DNA of 64,000 bases from Dryococelus australis (Eukaryota > Arthropoda > Insecta > Phasmatodea > Phasmatidae): NCBI GenBank assembly GCA_029891345.1, contig CM057009.1:308676666-308740665 (forward strand), given 5' to 3'. The first letter of the stretch is position 1; every line of letters begins with the position of its first letter. A program made the position numbers and the translations under genes. The notes beneath the pieces were generated by a model. It did no database searches. It saw only the letters and a program-made list of their open reading frames with translations, and was not told where the DNA came from. Positions 48,446-58,670 of this stretch are shown one piece after another.

Positions 48446-51224
48446 GAGACCGTGCGGTACTGAGCTGGTTTTATTGGGTGTGCAGAACTGCGCACAGGCT
48501 GGTTTATACGCCAAGTACACAGAGTTGCATACCCACCCCTGCACATTGCCATTAGCAAGTGACCTATGGACATTATACAATTTGTTCCTGAATAAAATGT
48601 GCACAGTTCATACTCATTTTCTCCACTCTAGTGTTTATTATCATTTAATCGAGTACATCCAGTATAGTTGCACAAAGCAGTGAAGAGGTTTGGGCATCTT
48701 TTTACATAGGGGTCTTGAGAGAATTGCCAAAACACACTCTTTCTATGCTAATAGAGATTGTACAAAAGCTTTCTTTTTCCATAAAAATCATAAATTGAAA
48801 AGAAAATTGAAAATAAAATATTGCAAATAGTTGAGAATGGGCGTCTGATGAACAGTGCTTCGCGGCCAAGTACTAATGTTACCACATGCAGGGATTACGA
48901 TTAGCCACTTTATAGCATTGCAGATTTCCAAGTTAAAAATTGTAAACATTTCTAGAAACAGCAGGAAGCCTGAAACAGCATGATATGCTGTCCTAAAGAC
49001 ATCAGTTGTCTGACTTTTTTTCTGGTAAAATATGACTAAAAATATTCATCTACATTAATAAAAGGGGTTCAAAGTATATATTATTTGTGCAATCGAACCT
49101 AACCTAGTGCAAATATATGCGGTATGCCATTTTGGAAATATATAAGTCTATGCAATTCAAAAACATTTTGAATATGTTGAGTACATTACACTAAGCAAGA
49201 TGAGAAAGTGTCGATGTGTTGTTAGCATGTGTGTCAATATATACACAGTATTTATTTATCGCAATTATTCACTTCATATTTCAATGTACTCGGGCCACCG
49301 TAAATTAGGTAGCTCTTCATTCAAACCTACCAGCTTCCAGCAATCAAGCCATTAGATTTTATTTGAATGAGTGCTAATTGGAGCACAACTATAAATAAAT
49401 AGTTATAGTATAATCGTGAGTCCACTTAATATTATTTTAATACATACATTTGTTAATCAGTGATTAGCATTTTCCCAATTAACAGAATTAATTTATAATA
49501 TGCTGCAAGTGTGCTGAATATTCTAATTATAACTAATTTTTAAGCAATCTAATTTATTATGAATATATTGACATAAAAGAATAAAGGTTCCAACAAATGA
49601 TTTTAGAGAGCGTTTAAAGAAATGTGTTCGATTAATAATGATTAAACATCGCTTCTCTTATTATGAACGTAATATAACATAATGTGTTGAAAAGCTTACT
49701 GTCTAATAATATTTTTATTATTGGTATTAATGATTTGGTTTATTTCCCTTTAACAACCAAAGCACAAATAATAGAATGTCTTATTTAAAATGTAAGCTTT
49801 GCTGAATATGAAGTATCAATGCCAGACACAGAACCCATTTTGGTAAACTTTTGATCAGCCTATGTTTAGAGGTACATAGCAGTGATGATAATGCATACAT
49901 TTTTAGTATGTGCATGTGTACATATAACTGATTTAGAAATAGACCACATATAAATTCAATAGCATAGTTTTGTACACCATAAAGTGTGGCATTTATGGAA
50001 AAAATTTAGGTGAATACTATAAAATAACTGAGCTAGGTGAATCATAAATTATTTATCAAGTAACATAATTGTTGCAGAGATTCCTGTGTAGCTGAATTTA
50101 TCAAGTATAATTTGGTTTTATTATTATTTTGCTCCATTCACACACACTACACTATACGAGAGAGCGTTATGTGGAATATCAAACACTACTGTGATTATAT
50201 ATGTTGTCGAAGTATACAATACATGGCCACTTCTTTACTACTTAATGTGTCTACAGAGAGGTCCATGACATAACAACGCATATTGTCCAAGAAAATTAAG
50301 ACAGTCATACCAATAAGGCAGAGAATCAAGATATCAACCAAAATTTTGTAAAATATTCACGCCACATGTGATTCTCATGGTCATTAATCATGAATACTCG
50401 AATGTCTTTAGTCTCCAGTGTACCAAACATTAAAACGATGCGATTTATCACACTCGTTTGCAAAAAATTTATCATCATGAAGTTACTACTGCAAGGACAC
50501 ATGAGTACAGACATAGGGCATGGTAGTTTGTATACAGAAGACATCAAAATATTGTACCGTGCCAAGCATGTATTGCAGCAAACCAACACTTGCAGGTTGC
50601 CTTTAGTACGGCATTGGACCACACATAGCATGAAGGCAGACAGTGATATTGTTGGTACTCCACAGGGGTAGACCCGAGCCTTCGCGATGTGTGTGCCATC
50701 TTGTTTCCACAGCATCCAACACTGACTCAAAGTGTAGGGAGAACGGTTCAAGTGGCAAGCATTGCGTCGGAATGTCCAATCTGCCTCTCGGAGGCCGATG
50801 ATGCGGCATCTTTCAAACTCATCAAATTGGCTAAATGTTTGTTGAATGTGCTATCGGGGCATGCTGCATTTTCACTAAACTCTACTCTGTGCCTCACACT
50901 ATTCACAAGGCCTTATTCGGTGTCTTGCAGCTTGAATGCTGAAGTGATATGTATGCCTCCTAGTTGAAAATCCTAGCAAACGAACCTCATTAAATGAGAA
51001 TGGGATACATGCTGGGTTATGATGATAATGTGTGGAAACCTTCATTGTACTCGCATAATTCATTCATGGCAAATTTTTTTTTCCAAATAAGTGTATTTGA
51101 AAAGGAAATCAATGCAGTTTTCAGTTTATGCGAATATAAATTCATAGCAGATAGGTATGGTATGCTCGGTGACACAGGGATCAGGGAGAGGTGCGAGGCA
51201 CCAAGGTCACCGGCCGCCATATTG
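48446..51224. other. AT-rich spacer, no recognised gene
   Basis: From 48600 to 50300 the sequence is unique-looking and AT-rich. At 50320-50970 long open frames overlap on both strands (141 codons minus, 93 and 92 plus). Composition there is closer to coding, but neither strand gives a family I know; it may be a decayed transposase. Confidence 0.35.
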
Positions 51225-51430
51225 GATTACGGACTTCCCACTCTGTAATTCCTGTCATGCAAATGCCATGTTGGATTCCGCCATATTAGTAGCTAGTATG
51301 ACGCCATCTTTGTAGCCAGTACATCGCCATCTTGTACTGCAAGCTTTGTAGCCAGTATGCTGCCATATTTGTAGCCAGTATGTCGTAATCTTGGACCGCC
51401 ATATTTGTAGCTAGGGTAACCAGTATGCTG
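51225..51430. repeat. Tandem repeat of GCCATATTTGTAGCCAGTAT type
   Basis: About six imperfect units of 30 to 40 bases carrying (C)GCCAT(A/C)TT(T/G)GTAGC(C/T)AGTAT. Related CCGCCATATTGG words continue at 51710 and 51800. Confidence 0.75.
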
Positions 51431-51479
51431 TTTTTCATGTTCTTGCATTCCAAGGGTATTCACAGAATCCTCCCATTTT

Positions 51480-51690
51480 CTCCCTTGCATTCTATAATTC
51501 CTATCATTCCTTCTTCCCTTTCTCTATCACTCTCTTGCTTTCTGAGGTTTTTCTCCGAGTGCTCCCACTTTTCTTTCTTGCATTCTTTCCTTCCTTTCTC
51601 TTTATTTCCTTCTTTATCTTCTTTCTCTTTCCTCTCACCTGATTTCATTCATTCCTTTCTTTCTCTTTCTTTCCCATTCGTTCGTCATTT
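51480..51690. repeat. Polypyrimidine tract (CTTT/CCTT)
   Basis: More than 200 bases almost wholly C and T on this strand, with CTTTCTTTC and TTCCTTC words. The open frames on both strands (Ser/Phe-rich plus, Lys/Glu-rich minus) are compositional artefacts. Confidence 0.9.
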
Positions 51691-51981
51691 GTTTACATCG
51701 GCTGTTACTGGAGGCCGCCATATTGGTTGTTACCATTTGTTTACATCTGTCGCATGTGCTCCACTCTGCCATCTCTGTTTACATTTACATGGTGGCCGAC
51801 ATATTAGATTTTTTCATTTGTCTTATATCCCACATTAGTTCTGGCATTGGCCGCTAAGAGAGCTGCTATGTTGGTTCTGGCATTGGCCACTAGGTGGTGT
51901 GCTAGTTGTTCAATTAGTCGCTGTTCTGGAGTTCGGGAGTTCGCCGCTATGGGCATTGCTTTTTTAAGAATTCAAAATACC

Positions 51982-52062
51982 ATCTGTAAGGGCACGGGAT
52001 CGAACTGCCGGACCTTGGGTTGCCAAACTAACGCCTTAGATTACTCGGTTATAGCGACCTGT
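51982..52062 (-). repeat. tRNA-derived SINE-like head
   Basis: On the minus strand, TCGCTATAACCGAGTAATCTAAGG is a fair box A and AGTTCGATCCC a good box B, 50 bases apart. Acceptor arms do not pair. Confidence 0.55.
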
Positions 52063-52789
52063 GATGGGACAACAATTTATTTAAAATATATAGCTTGGAG
52101 ATGAATAAATAATTTGTGTCTCATTAAAGAATTTTACATTTTTATTTCTTATATAATTTTAAAGATTTTTATATACATTTAATACTTTCATTATTTGGAT
52201 TTAAATTATATCATTTTTAAATAAAATATTATTTTTTAATATTTTTAAAGATTTTTAAATTTTTATTTATGTTTTACCTACAAGTATATATTATTTTAGA
52301 TTTAACATATATATTAAGTGTTATATTTTTATTTTAAGTATAGATTTTTTTAAATATTTTTAATTATATTTTTTTATTTAACTTTTGCAAACAAGTGTTT
52401 CGAGTGACGTATCTACATATTCATATTTTTTTGACAGATATGAATATGTCATCAGAAAAAAAATATGATTACATGACTATGACCCGCACCATATTGGATT
52501 TTTTGTAAACATGTAAAGAATGGTATTAGTATAAATATGCCAAATCTTATATTATATGATCCTTGACTATTCATACTTTCCCAGACTTAAAATTTTTATT
52601 ACATATAATAATATTTTCACTATCCCAGACTTAAGAATTTACATGTAGGGACATTGTACTCTATGTTGAATGTGGAATATTTCCTACCCCTATGCTCGAA
52701 CTTGTAAATATTTTCCAACATGCCATCCTTTAATCATACATAACAGATCATTATTCACTTTATCTTACCTAAGATAATCTAACCTAATC

Positions 52790-52905
52790 ACATTGTAAGA
52801 ACTTTGAATATATTTTATTTCCCTCGACGCCCCCTTAAACTAACTTCACCTAACCTAACTTCACCTAACCTAACATCACCTACCCTAACTTCGCCTAATC
52901 ATCTT
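52790..52905. repeat. Interstitial CCTAA-type repeat
   Basis: CTAACTTCACCTAACCTAACTT repeats several times with variants (ACATCACCTACCCTAAC, TCGCCTAATC). The complement carries TTAGG words separated by TGAAG, like degenerate arthropod telomere repeats inside a chromosome. Confidence 0.75.
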
Positions 52906-53595
52906 GTAAGAACTCTGAACTTTTTTAATTTTATTTTCTCGACATCCACCTAACCTATCCACCACACTCTAGTCATCGCCAGACCCCTCTACACTTCCCC
53001 TCCTTTGAGTCTTACTTAAAAACCATATCGATAATCTAATTGTACTAAGTACCAAGACAGATATAATACCTTTCACCATGACATTAGCTTGCCCCATTCA
53101 TTATATTAACAATACAGGCCATATCCACCACCATACCTCAGATTTACTGATCAATAATAACATTCAACTTTATTGACTGCTATTTCAGCCAACTAACTTC
53201 ACGAGTTACACATATAAACAAGCCATACCAGCTTCCATTATGGTATGCGCTCACACAAATTTGATTTAATTCACTACTGAATTAATAAGTCTTTCAGAGA
53301 AGCAGATATACATATTAATATGAATATATATGTATATATATCTTATTTACAATATTTTTGTTTTTATTAGCATACATATTATGCTATTAAATAGAAAGAT
53401 CACCACATTTTGCAGAATATCTGCTCTACCAACCGTCATCAGACTAGATATACTCATTCCTCTTACAGGAAGTCAAGCATACCACAGCCCACAGTTCAGA
53501 CATCTTGAACGAACCATTGCTAAATTTAAACTCCCCACCTCATTACCGTCTTCATTTTATCCAAGGGGCAGCTGTCCTTATCAATGTCAAGCGCA
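52906..53595. other. Spacer, no supported gene
   Basis: AT-rich with C-rich patches. The ORF at 53330-53614 is unassigned. Confidence 0.3.
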
Positions 53596-53599
53596 GTCT

Positions 53600-53835
53600 G
53601 CACCTGCACGGTAACAGAAGTCTATACGTGCTTCCTGGCCATTTCCGCACCTGGACGGTATCAGGTAGCCTACGTCAGCACATAGCATTTCTGCACCCGC
53701 TTGGTGTCAGGTAACTGGATTCTGTGTGTGCTTACAAGTCGTTTTAGCACCTTTATAGTGTCAGATGACCATGTGCATGGGAATAGCTGTGTTAGTATTT
53801 CTGCACCTGCTAGGCGTCTGGTAACTAAAGAGAAT
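53600..53835. repeat. Degenerate tandem repeat anchored on GCACC(T/C)G
   Basis: GCACCTGCACGGTAAC, GCACCTGGACGGTATCAGGTA, GCACCCGCTTGGTGTCAGGTAA, GCACCTTTATAGTGTCAGATGA and GCACCTGCTAGGCGTCTGGTAA start at 53600, 53647, 53693, 53747 and 53813, at steps of 46 to 66 bases. Confidence 0.7.
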
Positions 53836-54474
53836 GAGTCAGCAGGCTTCACGAGCAAAACACTAGCCCAACTAGAATGTTGGTTGAGTGTGAAATAACA
53901 GCGTAAAGGGGGAAGCTGGTATAAAAAATTGGAGGAGAATGCTCGCAGTAATAGGTTCATTGCATCATATCTGTGCAGTTCCGACAAAGAGATGCAGCCG
54001 TTTACTCCAATATTACCATGGGCTACTGTCGCATTCGTTTATGGATACCTGGTATGCCAGAGCAAGTACAAGCCTGCATCGAATCTGAACATTGGGTCAG
54101 TATGAATGAAGGAGGTAGATTTTTCATCTTGTTTCCAGTATCATGCAGCTTTATTACCTGCACAGTGTACCACCTCCGGCCAAACTCTAAGCTAACCTGC
54201 ACTACCAGCAAGCCGATAAGTCAAGTAAAAGAAGAACGGCTACATCAAATTTGGGGTAACAGCACAATTATTTGCCAACTCAGAAGGCCAAATAGCTACA
54301 ATATTACCCGGTGTTCCGAGCACTGCAGTAGAGAATCTCACCCCACCATTTTGAACCATGGCAGAACAACTTGGAAGCTAAGTGTACCCCAATAACCTCA
54401 GATGTGTAAGCTGCATACGTTCTCTGAGCATCGGTCTCCAGTCAGTTTTATTTTGCCTAGTCTACAGTCAACCA

Positions 54475-54985
54475 GTGAGCCAGCCCAGCCACCAGGACCC
54501 CGAATACGATGTTGAACAATTTTATGAAGACTGCGAGGAAGATGAAGTTTTGTTCCTTTTGCCTGATCCTACTAGCACCGAGTCGGCACCATGCATAATT
54601 TACAACCCCAGCTCTTGCTGCAACTACACGATGAAGGCTTACATTGTGTGCACTATGGTATTGCTTTTAAAGATGAGTGTGGTGATATTTACAGCTCGAT
54701 ATACTTTGAAATGTTTAGTGAGAATGTACATTTCCGTCTACAGTAGAATTAATTTTCCCAATACGAAACTAGCACCGTCTTATGCGATGCGAGGGGACTC
54801 CAAGGACATCAAGTACAGAGAACCATGCAATTGTAAACAACATTATAGAAGTATTAAGAAAGATATACTTGGTAGTTTACCGACAATGATTACACCACAT
54901 GCATCAATTTTATGCTCCGTATATAGGCAAAACTGCTTCGAGAAGCTAAATTTCCCCCAAAAACATTCATATTAATTCAAGATGG
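54475..54985 (+). pseudogene. Orphan decayed reading frame with acidic segment
   Basis: The frame includes DPEYDVEQFYEDCEEDEVLF at about 54500. From about 54595 a different plus frame looks more coding-like (HDEGLHCVHYGIAFKDECGD, then SSIYFEMFSENVHFR). Near 54955 a third shows PKTFILIQDGLHNYFRYV. Together they suggest one frameshifted gene of about 170 codons. It lies 0.6 kb left of the integrase-like tail of the capsid block, so it could be an accessory gene of that virus-like element. No family recognised. Confidence 0.3.
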
Positions 54986-55620
54986 ACTACATAATTATTT
55001 CAGATATGTTCGTTCATGAACCATAGCTTATGTAATCCAGCAGCAGTAATTATGCTAGCAACAGTGGTGACTCATCATTCAGTGACACTTAAACAGAAGA
55101 AACCAGTGACTCCATCTCCAGTGACTAAACTAGCAGCAGTTCCTCCCTGTGAGCCTTCATGTTTATCCACACAGAAAATGATTCTGTTCCCCTTAAAATA
55201 TGAATAGACTCTGATATTCGGACTTCATGTGTGTACGAAAAAAATTAGTCTAAAAAACACAAATTTTAACTGATCAATTAAGTTATTTTTTGTAAGAAAT
55301 CGTGAATAAATGTATGTATGCATAAAACATACATTTTTTCAATAACCCATGTGCAATAAGTATATTAAAAATTGGTATACTCCCAAAAAAGTTAAAATTT
55401 TAACTAGTGAGCAATATAGAAAGTTTTCACACTAAGATAAAAAAATTTAGCGGCTGGTAAACACAACGTCATTACCAAACTTCTCATAATGGATTAAAAA
55501 AGGCTCTCAAAACACCACCGACAGGCAAGAATAAAATGAACGCAAATTAAGGTAAAATCACACTTTTTTTTTTTTTTGAATCCGTATACATATCACCACT
55601 AAAAAAAAATTTGCTAAGTC
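54986..55620. other. AT-rich spacer left of the capsid block
   Basis: Contains a short ORF (55016-55207) and several A or T homopolymers. The left terminal repeat of the capsid block might be expected here, but I found no inverted match to 61.2-64 kb. Confidence 0.35.
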
Positions 55621-55692
55621 CTAATTTAGAACGTATTTCTCGTCGGCCCAGGAGTCGTCACGCTTCGAGTGTCCGAGCCACCTCACGTACAC
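55621..55692 (-). pseudogene. Chromodomain-like tail, probably of a Polinton-type integrase
   Basis: The last 24 codons before TAG (plus 55621-55623) read VYVRWLGHSKRDDSWADEKY and a VLN end. The W-L-G ... D-S-W spacing is the core of a chromodomain, found at the C-terminus of Polinton/adintovirus and Ty3/Gypsy integrases. It follows the ATPase end by only 6 bases on the same strand. The catalytic core is missing, so the assignment is to a domain only. Confidence 0.45.
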
Positions 55693-55698
55693 ACATGG

Positions 55699-56556
55699 TC
55701 AGTGTCTTACTATAAACTGATCGAAGCCATGCCTGTAGCTGCTATTATTTAGAGGCCAGTCTTATATAGTCACCAAAAATCAGTGATCATTGTCCCTGCA
55801 AATGACACACATATCTTTGAATTCTGCAAACGTCATGTCCGTATTGACATGGTCGTCGTACGCATGCCACAAGTTCATATCGCCCAAGCAAAGCAGCACC
55901 AACACATTAGCATTATCGTGAAGCAGTTGTTTGGGTATGCGCGAATAAGTCTGGCCGAGGTACACACAGTCAACATATGTGTGCCGTCCCATGCTAAAGT
56001 ACTCTTCAATACATGTCCGTAACTCGCAGGCAATATCATCAAAGGCAAATATCGACTTTGTCAGTGCTTCGCTCGGCGACACGATGGCTTCGTTATCATT
56101 GCATGGAAAATAACCCAAGCCTTCCATGGCCCACTGTACTCATGATAGTCGTTGGTATTTCGGTTTCTGAAGTGATTTAGAGTACAGGTACACATTCTCG
56201 AACCGAAGGCCATTATCTTCTTCCAGCAGGCTCAGTAGGACGCATGTCTTGCCGCAAACCGATGGTTCCACGATGTTGCAGCGCGCATTATTCGGAAATA
56301 GGCTTCCATGTCGCCATTCGTGGAAAATATCTTCATCTTCAACATGAATGTGCATAGGTAGAGTAACATATTGCTTGATAATATGTATGTTATTTCTACA
56401 ATCTTCTGGAGCAGGTGAAGGTGGTGGTGGGGTTTGTGGTGATGCTGGTTGTGGTGGTGGTGGTGTTAGAGAATCTGTGCTACAAGTTTTGGAATGTATC
56501 TTTAAAGCATTCATACAAGAAAACAAATTTTGGCAGAAATCGCAATAAAATGTCAT
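55699..56556 (-). pseudogene. FtsK/HerA-type genome packaging ATPase
   Basis: Runs from ATG at 56554-56556 to a stop at 55699-55701, about 285 codons with a frameshift near 56130 and stops near 55785. The N-terminus has a C2H2-like finger (YCDFCQNLFSCMNALKIH), then a Pro-rich linker. The P-loop region EPSVCGKT (56245-56268) has Glu in place of the first Gly; Lys and Thr of GKT are kept. The Walker B region FAFDDI is near 56040, then YFSMGRHTYVDCVYLGQTYS and DDHVNTDMTFAEF. The end contains YRHGFDQF. The enzyme would pump linear DNA into the capsid. It is transcribed away from the PLA2-type gene from a shared promoter (56632-56683). Confidence 0.88.
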
Positions 56557-56572
56557 ATTCAAATATGTGATA

Positions 56573-56631
56573 CGCCCGTACTGTTCCAAGTCTAGAATGA
56601 AACGTCCATACTATTCCAAGTCTATGAAGAT
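56573..56631. repeat. Two-copy ~29-bp tandem duplication in the ATPase leader
   Basis: TACTGTTCCAAGTCTAGAATG and TACTATTCCAAGTCTATGAAG lie side by side between the divergent promoter and the ATPase start. Confidence 0.75.
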
Positions 56632-56683
56632 ACTGAAACTAACATGTATAAAAGGCATATATTTATAAGTTTTAGGTCAGTTT
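56632..56683. promoter_or_regulatory. Divergent core promoter for ATPase (minus) and PLA2-type gene (plus)
   Basis: Plus strand: TATAAAAGG at 56647-56655 and TCAGTTT at 56677-56683, 30 bases apart, with the ATG at 56690. Minus strand: TATAAATA (plus 56660-56667) and TCAGT starting at 56636, 31 bases apart, leading to the ATPase ATG at 56556. Both pairs match the arthropod TATA/initiator rule, and the two predicted start sites are only about 45 bases apart. Confidence 0.7.
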
Positions 56684-56689
56684 AATTCA

Positions 56690-57346
56690 ATGAATCGTAA
56701 GGTAAAGACATCGAAATCCGGCCGTGCTATCGTCAATATGTTGTTCAATAGTCTACCATTAAAGCTGCACATTCCCAGATACAGGTTACATGGACCAGGA
56801 ACCAAGCTAGCCAAAAGTTTGGCACATGGTAATGTGGGAATCAGCCTGCTGTACAAGGCGTACAAGTGGCATAATATCGCCTATCACCATCACAAATATC
56901 TGCAAATCTGGCAACAGGCAGACAATATACATGCATAGAAGGCCGATGAGATAAAAAAATTTCAAGATACCGGAATCAGTGAAAAAATAGCTGCATGGGG
57001 TGTTTCCAACATGATAAAAGTCAAGGTGAAGATGAGCATGAGAGTGAAGAAAGCAAGATGAAATTCGAAGAGGAGAGGGAAGAAAAAGACTGGAGGGTTC
57101 CTTTCTACCTTGATGCCTGCAATCGGTGCTCTGGGCGGTATCGTCAGGGCCATAGCGATTATTGTTAGTGCGGTGAAACGTGCCTCGAACGAATATAACC
57201 AATTGGAGGAAAATCGCAGCCACAACCATAAACTGGAAGCTATTGCCATGGGTAAAAAACTGCCAAGGATTTTACATACGATGGTCCTACCAAGGAGGAG
57301 GAGGAGTTGCGAGAATGAAAAAGGGTCAAAGCAGGAAAAAACACTA
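56690..57346 (+). pseudogene. Virion protein with PLA2-like domain and hydrophobic segment
   Basis: ATG at 56690 directly after the promoter. Residues 22-82 contain a parvovirus VP1-type phospholipase A2 pattern: LPLKLHIPRYRLHGPGTKL (Ca-binding loop region), then KWHNIAYHHH, where the catalytic His (56870-56872) stays but the Asp after it is Asn, and ADNIHA. The frame breaks at 56936. In another frame, 57110-57346, a Gly/Ala/Ile-rich membrane-active-looking segment (IGALGGIVRAIAIIVSAVKR) precedes NQLEENRSHNHKLEAIAMGK. Both halves belong to one gene type in adintovirus-like elements. The role would be membrane breach during entry; this copy is broken by stops and by the Asp loss. Confidence 0.72.
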
Positions 57347-57720
57347 ATGAACTCTCTACCGAAACCACTACTCACGAACGTGGATTTGGAACTGTTTGAA
57401 TGAAAATTGAAGATAGCTAATTTTAGAGGAGTGTTCATGAGAAATGCTTTACCTGCTAAACCCAAGAGAGACGAATGCACCATAGTTAATCTGGACATGA
57501 CAACCAGGCTTAGCACGTACTGTGTAGTGTATGTAAAAAAGAGTAAACCCACAGACTATTATGATAGATTTGGGAATTTGTGTCCTCCACCTGAAAGGCA
57601 CAAGTATTTGAAATGTACCAAAATAACATACAATTATGAAACGTAGCAGCTGCCTATTATGTGAAACTATGAACATTTGTGTCTTCACTTTATAGCACTG
57701 TGGAATAAAAAGAAATTGTA
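57347..57720 (+). pseudogene. Adenain-type cysteine protease, catalytic residues lost
   Basis: The front, LPKPLLTNVDLELFE (from 57356), is followed after one stop by LKIANFRGVFMRNALPAKPK and ECTIVNLD, then FGNLCPPPERHKYLK and ITYNYE, and after two stops by EHLCLHFIALW near 57670. This is the order of the adenovirus-like maturation protease of Polintons/adintoviruses. The site of the catalytic His (57518-57520) is TAC, Tyr. The site of the catalytic Cys (57668-57670) is TAT, Tyr, with Glu after it. The enzyme would cleave virion proteins; here both the His and the Cys are gone. Confidence 0.8.
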
Positions 57721-57753
57721 GGCGAATAATTATTTGTAAACAGTTTACATAAA

Positions 57754-58479
57754 ATGTGTTTGCACACATATTCTCCAGTCATTATATTGGTGTACATATT
57801 TCTAAGTGGTCAGACATCCGAGCTGAGGGTGACGTTTTACCCGGCCTTGGAGCTGGAATGTCAGTGGGTCGTTCGACTTACGGATTTTCAGATTTACAAC
57901 TCCATATCCAACATAAACATAGAAGAAAATGTGTATTCTTCATTCTGGTACGTAGTGGCAGGTGATGCGAAGGAAACCAGCATCCCCACAAGTGCATACA
58001 AACTGAAGCACATTGCCAATTCCATCAAGAAATCCATGCCATTGGACATGACTTTCGAACTACGCGGTAATGCAGATACACTGAAAGCATAAATATTTTG
58101 CAGTTCAGATATTGGTTTCAGCGAAACAGATACCATCGGACCAATGCTGAGAATTGAAGTGCGAATCTTTAAAACTGAAAAAATGCACGAATCGTCGCGG
58201 CCGGTGAACATATTTCCAGTGAATGTGATATACATAAACTGTAATTTGGCGAGCAGCTGCTACATCAATGGTAAAACAAGCAATATATTGCATTAGTTCG
58301 TGCAGACGGCCCCACCAGGTTATAAACTGGTCGAGGTTCAGAAAGGTATAATTTATGTTCCTCTGACCGCAAAGAGCACACACATAGTAGTCGTATAAAT
58401 CATCGATCAGGAAGATAAGCATATAGACATTAGAAATGAAGAAATGACTTCGTGCTTGCACTTGAAACAATGGGATTAA
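57754..58479 (+). pseudogene. Probable minor capsid (penton-like) protein of the element
   Basis: The frame opened at 57754 contains LSGQTSELRVTFYPALELEC, VVRLTDFQIYNSISNINIEE, TSIPTSAYKLKHIANSIKKS and LRGNADTLKA, ending with TAA at 58090-58092. The next frame continues the same protein (DTIGPMLRIEVRIFK, HESSRPVNIFPVNVIYINCN, PPGYKLVEVQKGIIYVPLTA) to TAA at 58477-58479. Length near 240 codons. It is a recurring neighbour of protease and capsid genes in Polinton-type elements. Penton or minor capsid identity is inferred from size and position, not from a motif. One frameshift near 58092 and two stops. Confidence 0.6.
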
Positions 58480-58670
58480 GTTTCACTAGGCATACTGTGA
58501 ACAAAGTCGAGCGCAGCACCAAACCCGAGACCTGTAGAGCTCGATACACCAACGTGCTAACACATGCCAACAAACAGTTTCTATGTAGACTAGGGTTGAA
58601 AGTGAACAGGCATGGAAGACAACAATGTACTGAACATGGCCCAGTGGGCAGAATTCGACAACAGTATTGA
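58470..58670 (+). CDS. Small basic ORF between capsid genes
   Basis: ATG at 58470 overlaps the end of the minor capsid frame and gives 66 codons, including HTVNKVERSTKPETCRARYT and NKQFLCRLGLKVNRHG. It overlaps the start of the major capsid frame at 58612. It is rich in Arg, Lys and Cys. It may be a small virion protein, or only a shadow. Not recognised. Confidence 0.25.
   Translation: MGLSFTRHTVNKVERSTKPETCRARYTNVLTHANKQFLCRLGLKVNRHGRQQCTEHGPVGRIRQQY

Noticed and set aside
50320-50970. Possible decayed transposase with long ORFs on both strands
   Set aside because: No catalytic motif or family pattern could be recognised on either strand.
51425-51838. 137-codon Ser/Phe-rich plus ORF and Lys/Glu-rich minus ORF
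   Set aside because: Caused by the polypyrimidine tract.
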